A stretch of DNA of 64,000 bases from Bacteroidia bacterium (GCA_023228875.1 JALOAG010000002.1:124001-188000); one strand, 5' to 3'. Shown: positions 1 through 9,282, counted from the first letter of the stretch. Translations and numbers: made by a program. The notes: generated by a model from the sequence alone, not told the origin.

Positions 1-191
1 TAAGCGTCATATAGAATTGAGGGTTGTTTGGCAATAGTAACATAATCCGCTTCTGAAGCGAACAATACTTTGTTAGGTCTGCTACCTTTTTTTATATCCT
101 TGCTTGATGTCCATGTCCCTGAAAACTGACTTAGTCCGGTCATCGGACTAACGATGATAAGCAGTAGCAGGACATTGAGTATTTTTTTCAT
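1..191 (-). CDS. Secreted protein of unknown function, N-terminal 63 residues only
   Basis: The reading frame opens with ATG at 191 and runs off the left edge, so only the first 63 codons are visible. It starts MKKILNVLLLL followed by more hydrophobic residues and a likely signal-peptidase region around GLSQ, so the product is probably exported. The short mature part (FSGTWTSSKD and on) is too little to name a family. It diverges from the LysE-type gene to its right, with about 115 bp between the start codons. Confidence 0.6.
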   Translation of the reverse strand, partial: MKKILNVLLLLIIVSPMTGLSQFSGTWTSSKDIKKGSRPNKVLFASEADYVTIAKQPSILYDA

Positions 192-306
192 AAAGTGCTT
201 TGATGAATAAGAGTGTAAATAAAAACGCATTATTATTGATTTTATGAGGGCTTTTATCAACGGGATGTGCAAATTTCCAGCCTAAATTTGATTTTCTTTG
301 CAGCCC

Positions 307-924
307 ATGAATTTTGTAATGCCGGTTGTTGAGGGTTTTGTAACAGGGATAGGTCTAAGTTTGACTTTAGGTACTGTGTTTTTTGCATTAATTCAAAACT
401 CGCTGATTTTTGGATACAAAAAAGGAATATTAATCGCTTCCGGAGTGGCATTCAGTGATATTGTCCTGATTTCTTTAGTGCTGTGGAGTGATTCGTTTAT
501 TGGGTTTTTACAAAATTGTGCTAAGGAAGTTACAATAGTAGGCGCGATTTTGTTGATTGTCTTTGGTATAGCTCAGTTTGCTAAAAAGGTTGCCAATAAA
601 GAGGGAATTAAAGACTATTCTGGTTCTCTGTTTGGAGATATTTTTTTTGTGGGCAAAGGGATATTTTTAAATGTAATTAATCCTGTCAATTTCTTTGTTT
701 GGCTTTCTATCTCAGCCATGCTGTCTGCAAAATTTCACTATGTAATTGATGAAAAATTAGCGTTTTTTATTGCTTCCGTCATTGCAATATTTACAGTGGA
801 GTCTTTATTGGCAATATTTGCAGCGCGTGTACGCAAGCTAATGAATGATAAACGCATACGCTGGGTGAACCGAATTTCAGGAACTATCTTTATTGGGATA
901 GGAGTGTATTTACTATGTTCGTAA
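307..924 (+). CDS. LysE-family membrane exporter
   Basis: A 205-aa integral membrane protein with about six hydrophobic segments. The early stretch GIGLSLTLGTVFFALIQNS and the central NVINPVNFFVW segment resemble the LysE/RhtB amino-acid efflux fold, where a Pro in helix 1 and an NP in the middle are typical. By family it would export amino acids or similar small molecules across the inner membrane; the substrate cannot be read from the sequence. I chose ATG 307 over an in-frame TTG at 298. A near -7 element (TTTCTTTG) lies just upstream. It converges with the enoyl-CoA hydratase gene, 7 bp apart. Confidence 0.75.
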   Translation: MNFVMPVVEGFVTGIGLSLTLGTVFFALIQNSLIFGYKKGILIASGVAFSDIVLISLVLWSDSFIGFLQNCAKEVTIVGAILLIVFGIAQFAKKVANKEGIKDYSGSLFGDIFFVGKGIFLNVINPVNFFVWLSISAMLSAKFHYVIDEKLAFFIASVIAIFTVESLLAIFAARVRKLMNDKRIRWVNRISGTIFIGIGVYLLCS

Positions 925-931
925 GAGTATT

Positions 932-1714
932 TTATTCTCCCTTGAAATTGGGTAGTCTTTTCTCATTAAATGCACTCACACCCTCTTTATAATCAGCGGA
1001 TTTGCCTGCAATCTCTTGGCAGAATGCTTCATACTCTAACATTGTGTTCAAATCTGAATGAAAGGATTTGTTGAGCATTTTTTTCATCAAGCCAATTGCT
1101 TTGGTTGGTGCAGCAGCATAGTATGCTACAATTTTTGATACTTCATTATCTAATTCTTCATGTGGGACAACTCGATTGACCATGCCCCATTCTAATGCTT
1201 GTTGTGCAGAAACTTTAGACCCCATTGTAGCAAGTTCAAAAGCTCGGTTGCCTCCCACTATTCTTGGTAAAAAGTAAGAAGATCCGCTATCTAAAACCAG
1301 CCCGACATTGATGAATACTTCAATTAAAGAGGCTTTTTCGGATGCAACAATAAAGTCGCTTGCTAATGCCAATGAACAACCGGCTCCTGCTGCAACACCA
1401 TTGAGTTTGCAGATAATGGGTTTAGGCATTTCGCGCATTGCCCTGATGATTGGGTTGTATCTTTTGTATAATGAATCAGACAAAGAACGATTTTCACTTT
1501 TTGCAATTGCTTTTAAATCTTGACCCGAACAAAATGCCTTGCCTGCCCCGGTTAAAACAATGACCCTGCAATTATTGTCGCGCGTTACGTCTTTCAGAGC
1601 ATCTTGTAATTCATAACTCTGTTCGTCATTGAAAGCGTTAAATACATCTTCTCTGTTGAGGGTAATGGTGGCTACGTTGCCATTTTTTTCTAATTTGATT
1701 GCATTATAACTCAT
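932..1714 (-). CDS. Enoyl-CoA hydratase/isomerase (PaaG-like)
   Basis: A 260-aa crotonase-fold enzyme, the normal length. The oxyanion-hole segments are visible as AFCSGQDLKAI (about residues 60-70) and NGVAAGAGCSLALAS (about 105-119). The stretch GLVLDSGSSYFLPR (about 138-151) has an Asp in the position seen in PaaG-type ring-opened phenylacetyl-CoA isomerases, where typical hydratases have Glu. It probably hydrates or isomerises an enoyl-CoA in fatty-acid or aromatic degradation; a full phenylacetate pathway is not in view. Its ATG overlaps the stop of the upstream membrane-protein gene (ATGA, 4 bp), indicating co-transcription. Confidence 0.85.
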   Translation of the reverse strand: MSYNAIKLEKNGNVATITLNREDVFNAFNDEQSYELQDALKDVTRDNNCRVIVLTGAGKAFCSGQDLKAIAKSENRSLSDSLYKRYNPIIRAMREMPKPIICKLNGVAAGAGCSLALASDFIVASEKASLIEVFINVGLVLDSGSSYFLPRIVGGNRAFELATMGSKVSAQQALEWGMVNRVVPHEELDNEVSKIVAYYAAAPTKAIGLMKKMLNKSFHSDLNTMLEYEAFCQEIAGKSADYKEGVSAFNEKRLPNFKGE

Positions 1715-2319
1715 AGCGCAACACTAAAGAAAATCACACAAAATCCCAACAGAAAACCCCAATAAATTTCCTTGAAACTGTGTGCCTCTAATGCAAGACG
1801 TGCTGTCATGCTCAAACCCGCAAAAAATATAAACGGAATGAGCCAATAAATCATCACGCCTTCATTTAGTCCGATGATAGTATATAAAAAGAGGGCAATA
1901 ACACCGGCTATGGCGGCTGCATGTGAACTTATTTTGAACCAAAAATTAATTAACATGATTAAAAATATCAATGTAGCAATGCCAAAAAGATAGCGATAGC
2001 TTAAAGCTCCTAAATCAGTGTCCATAATCTGCCATGCAGTTACGAAACACAGAATTGAACTTATTAAATAGGGGAGAAAGCGTTCTGTTCTTTCTTTGAG
2101 ATAAATATTTTTAACAAATTTTAATTGTTGGAGAAGGAGCACAAGTATGACTGGGATTAAAAAAGTATTGGCGAAAATAAACAGCAGCAAAAAGGAAATA
2201 TCTTCGTCATAAAAGCGTGCCTTGTAATAGGGTAGAAAGTAAAAAAGAATAGTAAATGAATAGGAGATTAATATCAGCGGATGAAATAGAAAAGAAATAA
2301 GCAGCCAGAAATTTTTCAT
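1711..2319 (-). CDS. PAP2-related polytopic membrane protein
   Basis: A 202-aa protein with about six membrane segments. KERTERFLP (about residue 76), SSHAAAIAGV (about 131) and a late R...H...E pattern near RLALEAHSFKE (about 173) look like worn versions of the three phosphatase motifs of type-2 phosphatidic acid phosphatases. A lipid-phosphate phosphatase role is possible, but the motifs are not complete enough to claim activity. It overlaps the downstream enoyl-CoA hydratase gene by 4 bp and starts 9 bp after rpoN, so the three genes may be one transcript. Confidence 0.6.
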   Translation of the reverse strand: MKNFWLLISFLFHPLILISYSFTILFYFLPYYKARFYDEDISFLLLFIFANTFLIPVILVLLLQQLKFVKNIYLKERTERFLPYLISSILCFVTAWQIMDTDLGALSYRYLFGIATLIFLIMLINFWFKISSHAAAIAGVIALFLYTIIGLNEGVMIYWLIPFIFFAGLSMTARLALEAHSFKEIYWGFLLGFCVIFFSVAL

Positions 2320-2328
2320 ACAAGTTGA

Positions 2329-3792
2329 TTACAACTGCTTTCTCATTCTAGACACAGGAATATTAAGTTGTTCGCGGTATTTAGCAACGGTTCTGCGGGC
2401 AATGTTGTACCCCTTTTTTGTCAATATTTCCATTAACTCTTCATCTGTCAAGGGTTTTGATTTGTTCTCCTTGTCAATTTCGGTTTGCAGTATTTTCTTG
2501 ATTTCTTTATTAGAAACTTCGTCTCCGCTATCTGTTGTTAAGCCCTCTGAAAAGAAATATTTAAGTGGATATAAACCAAAAGAAGTTTCAACATATTTAC
2601 TATTGGCAACACGTGAAACAGTGGAGATATCCATTCCGATTGCATCTGCGATGTCTTTCATAACCATAGGCTTGAGCATGGTTTCATCTTCGTCAATAAA
2701 GAAATCCCTTTGTTTGGCAACGATGGCTTTCATGGTTTGCAATAAGGTGTTTTGCCTTTGTTTAATGCTATCAATAAACCATTTTGCACTATCAATTTTG
2801 TCTTTTGCATATTGTGCTGATTGCTTTAGTTGCTTGTCCTCTGTGTTGGCAGAATACGCTTTCAGGGTTTCTTGAAAATTTCTGCTGATGCGCAATTCAG
2901 GAGCATTTTTTGAATTTAATGTTACACTTAAATTTCCTTCGTCATTGATGACTTTAAAATCAGGTATAATATACTGCTCATTATAGTTGGAGTTTGATGT
3001 TTGACCGGGCTTGGGATTGAGTTTCTTGATTTCCAATATAGCTTCTTTCAACTCTGTTTCACTGATTTTTAAACTTCGGGTGAGTTTGTCGTAGTGCATT
3101 TTAGTGAACGCCTCGAAATGTTCGCTCAGAATATGTATGGCAAGTTCAATAGGCTTTTTATTTGTTCTTTCTGTTAATTTCCTGTTGAGTTGTAAGAGTA
3201 AGCATTCTTTTAAGTCTCTGGCTCCTACACCTGCCGGGTCAAATTTTTGTATCTCATGTAAAACTTTTTCAAGTTCTTCTACTGACGTAGAAACATTTGC
3301 CGTAAACATCAAATCGTTTACAATGGCTCTGAGTTCTCTTCGCAAATAACCATCGTCTTCAAGGCTTCCAATCAAATGATGGGCGAGTTCGAGTTCGTGG
3401 TTGTTGTATATATTGGTATCGGCTTGTTCGATAAGGTATTCATAAAAACTCTGAAAAGTAGGAATAGGGATTTCTTTCCGTTCTTCTTCAGCATAGTCAT
3501 CATTCAATCTAAATCCGCCATCATCATTAGAATCGGATAAATAGTCAGAGATGTCTTCATCAAATGTGTCTTCTGTATTGCTGATAGTTTCTCCTTCAAA
3601 ATCATCATTTTTTTCATACTCCTCATTATCTATGTCTCCTTCGGAACTTTTTTCTAATGCCGGATTATCCAATACTTCTTGTTCAATTTTTTCCAAAAAA
3701 TCAGATGTGCCTAACTGCAACATTTTCATAAATTGAATTTGTTGTGGCGACATTTTCTGTTGTAGTTTCTGACTTAGACTTTGTTTGAGCAT
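2329..3792 (-). CDS. rpoN: RNA polymerase sigma-54 factor
   Basis: A 487-aa sigma-54, the normal length. Region I is the Gln/Leu-rich N-terminus (LKQSLSQKLQQKMSPQQIQF), the activator-interacting segment. Region II is the acidic stretch at about residues 45-110, the core-binding domain occupies the middle, and a helix-turn-helix lies near DISTVSRVANSKYV. The C-terminus carries the diagnostic RpoN box ARRTVAKYRE (about residues 465-474), which contacts the -24 promoter element. It directs RNA polymerase to promoters that require AAA+ activators; no such activator gene is in the window. It is divergent from asnS. Confidence 0.97.
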   Translation of the reverse strand: MLKQSLSQKLQQKMSPQQIQFMKMLQLGTSDFLEKIEQEVLDNPALEKSSEGDIDNEEYEKNDDFEGETISNTEDTFDEDISDYLSDSNDDGGFRLNDDYAEEERKEIPIPTFQSFYEYLIEQADTNIYNNHELELAHHLIGSLEDDGYLRRELRAIVNDLMFTANVSTSVEELEKVLHEIQKFDPAGVGARDLKECLLLQLNRKLTERTNKKPIELAIHILSEHFEAFTKMHYDKLTRSLKISETELKEAILEIKKLNPKPGQTSNSNYNEQYIIPDFKVINDEGNLSVTLNSKNAPELRISRNFQETLKAYSANTEDKQLKQSAQYAKDKIDSAKWFIDSIKQRQNTLLQTMKAIVAKQRDFFIDEDETMLKPMVMKDIADAIGMDISTVSRVANSKYVETSFGLYPLKYFFSEGLTTDSGDEVSNKEIKKILQTEIDKENKSKPLTDEELMEILTKKGYNIARRTVAKYREQLNIPVSRMRKQL

Positions 3793-3866
3793 AAAAAATA
3801 AGATGTTTTTAAAGCTTGTGTACTATTTGTAATTTCGCAACCCGAAAAACATCACAAAAATAGGCA

Positions 3867-5381
3867 ATGCAAATTAAAGATTTAACACAAAGTGAAGGTA
3901 AAATTGTTACTTTGAACGGCTGGGTTTCTAACAAGAGAGACAGCAAAGGTTTAGTATTCATTATTTTAAGAGACGGCTCAGGTTATTGCCAATGTGTTAT
4001 ATCGATTGATATTGTTGGGGATGATGTGTATAATCAAGCAATCGGATTGACACAAGAAAGTTCTGTTTCTTTGACAGGCAAGGTGATTAAAGATGAAAAA
4101 CAAGTGGGAGGTTTTGAATTGCAAGTTGAAAAATTACATGTATTTCAAGTTTCTGAACCATACCCGATTACAAATAAAGAACATGGTGTTGAGTTTCTGA
4201 TGGATCATAGGCATTTATGGTTGCGCAGTAAAAGACAGTGGGCAATTATGAAGATTAGAAACACCATTATTTTTTCTATTCATAAATTTTTCCAACAACA
4301 TGACTTTGTGCAAGCGGACGCACCTTTGTTTACAGGAAATGCAGCAGAAGGAACAACCACCTTGTTTGAAACTGATTTTTACGGACAACCAGCATATTTG
4401 TCTCAATCAGGACAGCTATATGGAGAAGCTATGGCAATGGCTTTAGGTAAAATTTATACTTTCGGACCTACTTTTAGGGCTGAAAAGTCTAAGACCAGAA
4501 GACACTTGTCAGAGTTTTGGATGATTGAACCTGAAATGGCTTTTTATGATAATTTCCAGAACATGGATTTAATTGAAGAGTTTCTTCATTTTGTTGTCAA
4601 AGAAGTCATTGATACAAATCAATCTGAATTGGAAATTCTTGGACGTGATGTATCTAAATTAGAAGCCTCTTTAAAACCATATAAAAGATTGACATATACT
4701 GATGCGGTGAAGCTTATCAAAGGCGAAGATGCGGTAGAAGGGAAGACCTCGATTCAATTGTTAGAAAATGATTTAGTTGAAGCCAAAGCAAAATATGCTG
4801 CAATTCAACAAGAAATTGGCGAACGTGAAGCTAAAATTGCACAACCAGGTATGAAGAAAGGTGAACTCAACTTTAATGTTGCAAAAATTGCAAAACTCAA
4901 AGGTGAGTTGAAAGACCTTGAAGAAGATATGCGCAATATTCCACAATGGATTGAGTCTGCAAATAGCTTTGTCTATGGAAATGATTTTGGAGGAAGTGAT
5001 GAAACAGTTCTTACCCGTCTGTTTGATGTGCCGGTTATGGTATATGACTGGCCCCACGAAGTGAAAGCTTTTTACCTGAAACGCAACCCGGATGATGAGA
5101 GATTTGCGAGAGGAGTGGATGTGCTTGCACCGGAGGGTTATGGGGAAATTGTGGGAGGAGGAGAAAGAGAAACAGACATAGAATTGCTCAAAGGAAAAAT
5201 TATAGAACATCAACTTCCTATGGAAGTTTTTGAATGGTATTTGGATTTGAGACGTTTTGGTTCAGTACCTCATGCAGGGTTTGGACTGGGATTAGAAAGG
5301 CTTGTTGCGTGGGTGTGCAAATTACCACACGTACGAGAAACTATTCCGTTCCCAAGAATGTATGGCAGATTGAAGCCATAG
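3867..5381 (+). CDS. asnS: Asparaginyl-tRNA synthetase
   Basis: A 504-aa class IIb synthetase that charges tRNA-Asn. The N-terminal OB-fold anticodon-binding domain covers about residues 1-100 (LNGWVSNKRDSKGLVFIILR). Motif 2 is around TFRAEKSKTRRHLSEFWMIE (about 202-221) and motif 3 is GFGLGLERLVAWV near the C-terminus. The protein is longer than the ~460 aa of many bacterial AsnRS because the catalytic domain carries an extra charged, helix-rich segment at about residues 285-370. It reads away from rpoN and converges with the isochorismate synthase gene, which ends 18 bp away. Confidence 0.96.
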   Translation: MQIKDLTQSEGKIVTLNGWVSNKRDSKGLVFIILRDGSGYCQCVISIDIVGDDVYNQAIGLTQESSVSLTGKVIKDEKQVGGFELQVEKLHVFQVSEPYPITNKEHGVEFLMDHRHLWLRSKRQWAIMKIRNTIIFSIHKFFQQHDFVQADAPLFTGNAAEGTTTLFETDFYGQPAYLSQSGQLYGEAMAMALGKIYTFGPTFRAEKSKTRRHLSEFWMIEPEMAFYDNFQNMDLIEEFLHFVVKEVIDTNQSELEILGRDVSKLEASLKPYKRLTYTDAVKLIKGEDAVEGKTSIQLLENDLVEAKAKYAAIQQEIGEREAKIAQPGMKKGELNFNVAKIAKLKGELKDLEEDMRNIPQWIESANSFVYGNDFGGSDETVLTRLFDVPVMVYDWPHEVKAFYLKRNPDDERFARGVDVLAPEGYGEIVGGGERETDIELLKGKIIEHQLPMEVFEWYLDLRRFGSVPHAGFGLGLERLVAWVCKLPHVRETIPFPRMYGRLKP

Positions 5382-5399
5382 ACACAGTCTATATTGTTG

Positions 5400-6371
5400 T
5401 TAAAGCAGCTGCTCTAATGTCTGCATTTTTTCCTCTGTTTCTATCCATTCACTTTCAGGATTGCTGTCCAATGTAATGCCTGCTCCTGCTTGTAACAACG
5501 CTTTGCGACCGCTAATTAACATGCTGCGTATATTGATGGATAAGATGTTCAATCCTTTTGGGTTTAATATTCCCGAATAGCCGGCATAAAACCCTCTGTT
5601 CCAATCCTCATTATTTGTAATAAAATCAATACCTGCATGATGCGGATAAATTCCAACTGCGGGAGTCGGATGAAGAGATGAAATGAGTGAAGGTATATTT
5701 GTTTGTTCTATTGTAAAAGAATAGGTGTTTACTAAATGAGCCAAATGTCCTGCTCTTACTATTGTTTGGTCGCTTTCGTTGAAAAGAATTCCTGCATTAT
5801 GCAGCACTTCTCTGATGTGTTTTGCTGTGATTCCTTGTTCAGCACTCTCTTTGCTGCCTAATTTTTCTTTTTGCTCCCATGGGGCTGTCCCTGCTAATGC
5901 CACTGATTCCGCTGTTCCGTTTGCGTTTTTGCTGATAAGTAATTCCGGGCTGGCTGAAATGAATGTGCAATTTTTGTTTTGATAGGCTGAAATATAGGCA
6001 TTAGGATAGTTGACCTTCAATTTCTGGATGAAGGCATTAATTTCAAAGGATTTCGGTAAGTCAATTTGTTTGCAACGCGCTGCTACTACCTTACTTACCC
6101 TGCCTGACTTGATTTCAGATTGAATCTTTTCAATGAAATAAATAAAATGAGCTTTGGAAATAGTCCGGTCAAGATTATGCGATTGTTGAGTGTTGTTTTC
6201 AAACTGACAAGGTGTGGTATCAGGCTCTGCTTGTATGAATTGAAATGAGGTTCCTGCAAAATTTGAAATTATGTAACCAGTTTTATGAATGGGCATTTCA
6301 GACAGTTTTTCTTCATGTCCATTAAAATAAAACGTCTCACCTCCAGGAATCCTATAACAAGCTTTTGCCAT
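5400..6371 (-). CDS. Isochorismate synthase (chorismate-binding enzyme)
   Basis: A 323-aa chorismate-binding enzyme. Conserved motifs are SVALAGTAPWEQ (about residue 155), the LVNTYSF region and LHPTPAVGIYPHHA (about 230-243), ending with FYAGYSGILNP. These fit the MenF/EntC/DhbC group that converts chorismate to isochorismate. It is shorter than E. coli MenF because the N-terminal half is abbreviated, which is common in this phylum. It lies 1 bp downstream of a hotdog thioesterase gene, a pairing that suggests menaquinone synthesis rather than siderophore synthesis, although no other men gene is visible. Confidence 0.85.
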   Translation of the reverse strand: MAKACYRIPGGETFYFNGHEEKLSEMPIHKTGYIISNFAGTSFQFIQAEPDTTPCQFENNTQQSHNLDRTISKAHFIYFIEKIQSEIKSGRVSKVVAARCKQIDLPKSFEINAFIQKLKVNYPNAYISAYQNKNCTFISASPELLISKNANGTAESVALAGTAPWEQKEKLGSKESAEQGITAKHIREVLHNAGILFNESDQTIVRAGHLAHLVNTYSFTIEQTNIPSLISSLHPTPAVGIYPHHAGIDFITNNEDWNRGFYAGYSGILNPKGLNILSINIRSMLISGRKALLQAGAGITLDSNPESEWIETEEKMQTLEQLL

Positions 6372-6372
6372 T

Positions 6373-6816
6373 TCAATCTTTCTTTTTGGGTCTGATTGCC
6401 ATTGTTAATTGACCGGAGAACACCAATTGCTCTTGTTCATTTTTAATTTTTATATCCCAAATATGACTGGTTGCGCCAATGTGCAGTGCAGAGGCGTATC
6501 CATACACAGTTTCACCCTCTTTAGCCGTTTTGATATGGCTTCCAACAAGGCTTTGACCAAATGCAAAAAATGACTCCATATCAATGACAAGATTCGCTGC
6601 CACACTGCCAATATGTTCAGCAAGGACAAAAGACGCACCGCCATGCATCATCCTAAATGGGTGAATAGTCTTTGTATTGATTGGCATTTCGGCTTTGATG
6701 TATGTGGGTGCAACTTCTGTAATTTTAATACCTAAGAAGTCAGACATCGTACCTGTACAGAATTTGTTTAACTCTTCAATTGAGTGTTGATTCGGAGAAA
6801 AAAATTGATCCTTCAT
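6373..6816 (-). CDS. Hotdog-fold acyl-CoA thioesterase (PaaI/MenI-like)
   Basis: A 147-aa single hotdog domain. The core HPFRMMHGGASFVLAEHIGS (about residues 52-71) holds the HGG and Glu positions used by PaaI/4HBT-II thioesterases. It hydrolyses a CoA thioester. The 1-bp gap to the isochorismate synthase gene makes 1,4-dihydroxy-2-naphthoyl-CoA, the menaquinone intermediate, the most attractive substrate, but that is inferred from context. A weak -7-like sequence (TACATTCG) lies upstream of the ATG. Confidence 0.8.
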   Translation of the reverse strand: MKDQFFSPNQHSIEELNKFCTGTMSDFLGIKITEVAPTYIKAEMPINTKTIHPFRMMHGGASFVLAEHIGSVAANLVIDMESFFAFGQSLVGSHIKTAKEGETVYGYASALHIGATSHIWDIKIKNEQEQLVFSGQLTMAIRPKKKD

Positions 6817-6939
6817 TCGGAGTGCGAATGTAAATGTTAATCCTAAACTTGCTTGTATATGAAAGTGTATTTAGTGTTTCAAAAGGTGTAGAAGAGGGCA
6901 GAATTATTAAGAATCTAAGCAAGAATCTCTCCTTGCCCT

Positions 6940-7236
6940 TTATTTCTTATTCTCGACAATGATAAAAACGTCCTCATCATCTTTTTTCATCATGTATTTC
7001 TCTCGTGCGAATTTCTCCAGATTGTCAGGATTGGAGAATAAGTATGTTCTTTGTTGTCTTGCTTGTTCAATCTCTTTTTTATAGAATGCAGCTTCTTTTT
7101 TCAGTACACGTACATCTTTATTGATTTTGATTAAGGAAGTCAGACTATTGAAATCAAAGAAAGTCATCCATATTCCAAATGCTCCGAAGATGAAGTAGTA
7201 TCGGTATTTGAGCAAAAAAGCTTTATCTAATTTCAC
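6940..7236 (-). CDS. FtsB/DivIC-family septum formation protein
   Basis: A 98-aa bitopic protein with one membrane span (about residues 12-30, YYFIFGAFGIWMTFFD) followed by a coiled coil (about 38-70, VRVLKKEAAFYKKEIEQ) and the conserved C-terminal turn NPDNLEKFAREKYMMKK, the hallmark of DivIC/FtsB. It should act in the divisome with FtsL and FtsQ. The start is GTG at 7236; no ATG is available before the membrane span. A perfect TAATTTTG promoter element ends only 5 nt before the GTG, so the mRNA is probably leaderless or nearly so. Confidence 0.88.
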   Translation of the reverse strand: MKLDKAFLLKYRYYFIFGAFGIWMTFFDFNSLTSLIKINKDVRVLKKEAAFYKKEIEQARQQRTYLFSNPDNLEKFAREKYMMKKDDEDVFIIVENKK

Positions 7237-7241
7237 CTTGA

Positions 7242-7249
7242 CAAAATTA
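7242..7249 (-). promoter_or_regulatory. -7 promoter element for the DivIC-like gene
   Basis: Minus-strand TAATTTTG (TAnnTTTG), ending 5 nt before the GTG start at 7236. Confidence 0.55.
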
Positions 7250-7338
7250 GGCTGAATGTGATTGGTACAAATGGTGTTTTACACACAAATATCATTGTGT
7301 TCCATTTTCTAAAACAGTATTAGATAACCCCAAGATTC

Positions 7339-8826
7339 TTAATTGTTCCTATCGTCTTTTTTAGAGTTGCTAAAACCATAGCTCACTCCAAAATAGTAGT
7401 TAAAATCTTTGAATGAAGCACGACTGATAGAGGTAACAAGGTTGTCAGTTCCAAAGAAGAAAGGCCCCAATTTGATAAATGCACCCAAGTTGGCATTTTT
7501 ATAATCGTTGTATAAGGACATCGGTACCGCCACTTCTACGCCTTTCATTTCAAATCTTGGGATAAGCGTAATCGAAGATGGTTTTCTAAAACTCACTGAT
7601 TCACGGCTTCTTAAACTCTGAATGATTTGTGCACCAATAAAAAACTTTGGAACTATTTTTAAATCACCGTGTAGCATAAGTGTAGTAGGGAGGGATGCTT
7701 TGATTTCGTTGAGTTCGGTAACTTGGAACATAGACTTTGTGAGACTGTCCATGTAGTGTAATCCACCTTCCATGCCGGTAGCCCATGCTTGAGCAAATTC
7801 GATTCCCGGTACCCAAGTTTTTGGGGTATTGTTTTGGATATGTCTTGCAATTACACCATCGCTATAGGTAATACTACCTATGTCTTGCAACGCAATTCCA
7901 CCTCTAAAGAAATAATCAACATCAGGAATTTCTACATAACTGCCTATTTTATGATTGGGTTTTTTGAGTTCGATATAAGCAGAAAGGTCAAAGCCGATAC
8001 CGCTGCCGGTAGGTCTGCCATTCATAAAATTAATCATGTTGAGATTGGAAAAGTATGAAGGCTTTACATATCCATATTCAAAGTCGGCCTTGCCAAAGTT
8101 GATAGAGTCATAGCCGTTTACTTTAAATGAAGTACCATTATTTTTTACATAACCGGTACCCATTCCCATTAAATATTTCACGTTAGCTCCTACACTCACA
8201 GTCATATATATACTGCGCACCAATGCAACCGCTCCACCCACTCCGATTTCGGAAAATGAATTCATGTTTACACTAAATGAATTGTCAGTTATTTCATCTC
8301 CAAATTGAATCTGGTTTGGTGGGTCGAAGATGATATTGTTTGAACTGTCAAGTCCGTGCCTGAATATACGTGCCAAGTCTTCGCTAATTCCAAAACCTTG
8401 TAAGCCGATACGGGTACGAGAAAAGAAGCCTATAGCAAATTTTCTGTCATAATTGTAAATGGATGCAGGACCACGATTTTCAATATTCAAATCAAAGTTT
8501 TTTGGATTGCCATCCAAATTCTCCTCAAACCATTCATTTTGGAATTTTATTTTTCCATTGTTGTCCTTGTAGTTTGAGGGAACAGTTCCTCGTACCCATT
8601 GAGTGATGGTAAAAGGTAGTTTGTAAGTTAAATAATTGTTGTCAAAGTTCATGCCCATGGAAAGTCCATTTGCACTGACCATGAATGGGCTGGAAACAGC
8701 CATTGCGGTATTGAAATAAAAAGCGTTTGCTCCGTTGTAATTACTTTGGTTAAGTCCTGTCCAATTTTGCGCTGATGATGTAAGGGTAGAAAGGATAAAA
8801 ATAATGCTGATATAATGTAATTTCAT
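7339..8826 (-). CDS. DUF5723-type outer-membrane beta-barrel protein
   Basis: A 495-aa exported protein. The signal peptide is about residues 1-19, ending near TSSAQN. The rest is rich in alternating amphipathic strands with many Gly/Asn turns, and the last residues before the charged tail (YYFGVSYGFSNS) look like a closing barrel strand. The N-terminal pattern (NYNGANAFYFNTAMAVSSP) matches the DUF5723 family, common in Bacteroidota and of unknown function. It diverges from the DUF423 gene. Confidence 0.75.
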   Translation of the reverse strand: MKLHYISIIFILSTLTSSAQNWTGLNQSNYNGANAFYFNTAMAVSSPFMVSANGLSMGMNFDNNYLTYKLPFTITQWVRGTVPSNYKDNNGKIKFQNEWFEENLDGNPKNFDLNIENRGPASIYNYDRKFAIGFFSRTRIGLQGFGISEDLARIFRHGLDSSNNIIFDPPNQIQFGDEITDNSFSVNMNSFSEIGVGGAVALVRSIYMTVSVGANVKYLMGMGTGYVKNNGTSFKVNGYDSINFGKADFEYGYVKPSYFSNLNMINFMNGRPTGSGIGFDLSAYIELKKPNHKIGSYVEIPDVDYFFRGGIALQDIGSITYSDGVIARHIQNNTPKTWVPGIEFAQAWATGMEGGLHYMDSLTKSMFQVTELNEIKASLPTTLMLHGDLKIVPKFFIGAQIIQSLRSRESVSFRKPSSITLIPRFEMKGVEVAVPMSLYNDYKNANLGAFIKLGPFFFGTDNLVTSISRASFKDFNYYFGVSYGFSNSKKDDRNN

Positions 8827-8835
8827 GAATCTCTT

Positions 8836-8843
8836 TAATTTTG
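8836..8843 (+). promoter_or_regulatory. -7 promoter element for the DUF423 gene
   Basis: TAATTTTG (TAnnTTTG), 19 nt before the ATG at 8863. Confidence 0.5.
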
Positions 8844-8862
8844 CGCGAAAGTAATATCATAC

Positions 8863-9282
8863 ATGAATGAAAACTCAATAAAATATTCACAGTTTCAAAA
8901 ATACGCACTTGCTTGTGCCGCATTTGGCTTAGCTATATATGTGATGCTTACAGCCTTAGGAGCACATGCACTTAAGGAAGTATTGGAAAATCCTGATTTG
9001 AATAGGGTCTTTGCCGCAGCAACCAAGCATTTAATGCTGGGGTGTATTGGTATTTTTGTTGCTATATTTTTATCCGTATTGTTGTCTATCAATACTCGTA
9101 TCCCTGTGGTGCTTATGTTGTTGGGGTTGCTTTTGTTTTCGTTGAATCTGTTGGTATATTTCTTTTTAAAAATCAATGATATTCACATTGCTTTTTTGGG
9201 AATGTTAGCTCCAATCGGAGGGACTATGTTTGTACTTGCATGGACTTGGTTGGGAATCTTGATAGTCAAGGGGAAAAAATGA
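8863..9282 (+). CDS. DUF423-family small membrane protein
   Basis: A 139-aa protein with four membrane helices. The family signature ALGAHALKE (about residues 31-39) and the late APIGGTMFVLAWTWL (about 115-129) match DUF423 (YgdD/YwdK-type) proteins of unknown function. A clean TAATTTTG -7 element lies 19 nt upstream of the ATG. The gene is followed closely by the thiamine pyrophosphokinase gene. Confidence 0.85.
   Translation: MNENSIKYSQFQKYALACAAFGLAIYVMLTALGAHALKEVLENPDLNRVFAAATKHLMLGCIGIFVAIFLSVLLSINTRIPVVLMLLGLLLFSLNLLVYFFLKINDIHIAFLGMLAPIGGTMFVLAWTWLGILIVKGKK

Noticed and set aside
2402..2875. 157-aa reading frame antisense to rpoN
   Set aside because: Ser/Leu-rich shadow of a clearly genuine sigma-54 gene.
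4773..5213. 146-aa Phe/Cys-rich frame antisense to asnS
   Set aside because: Antisense of the Lys/Glu-rich AsnRS insertion; composition is an artefact of the opposite strand.
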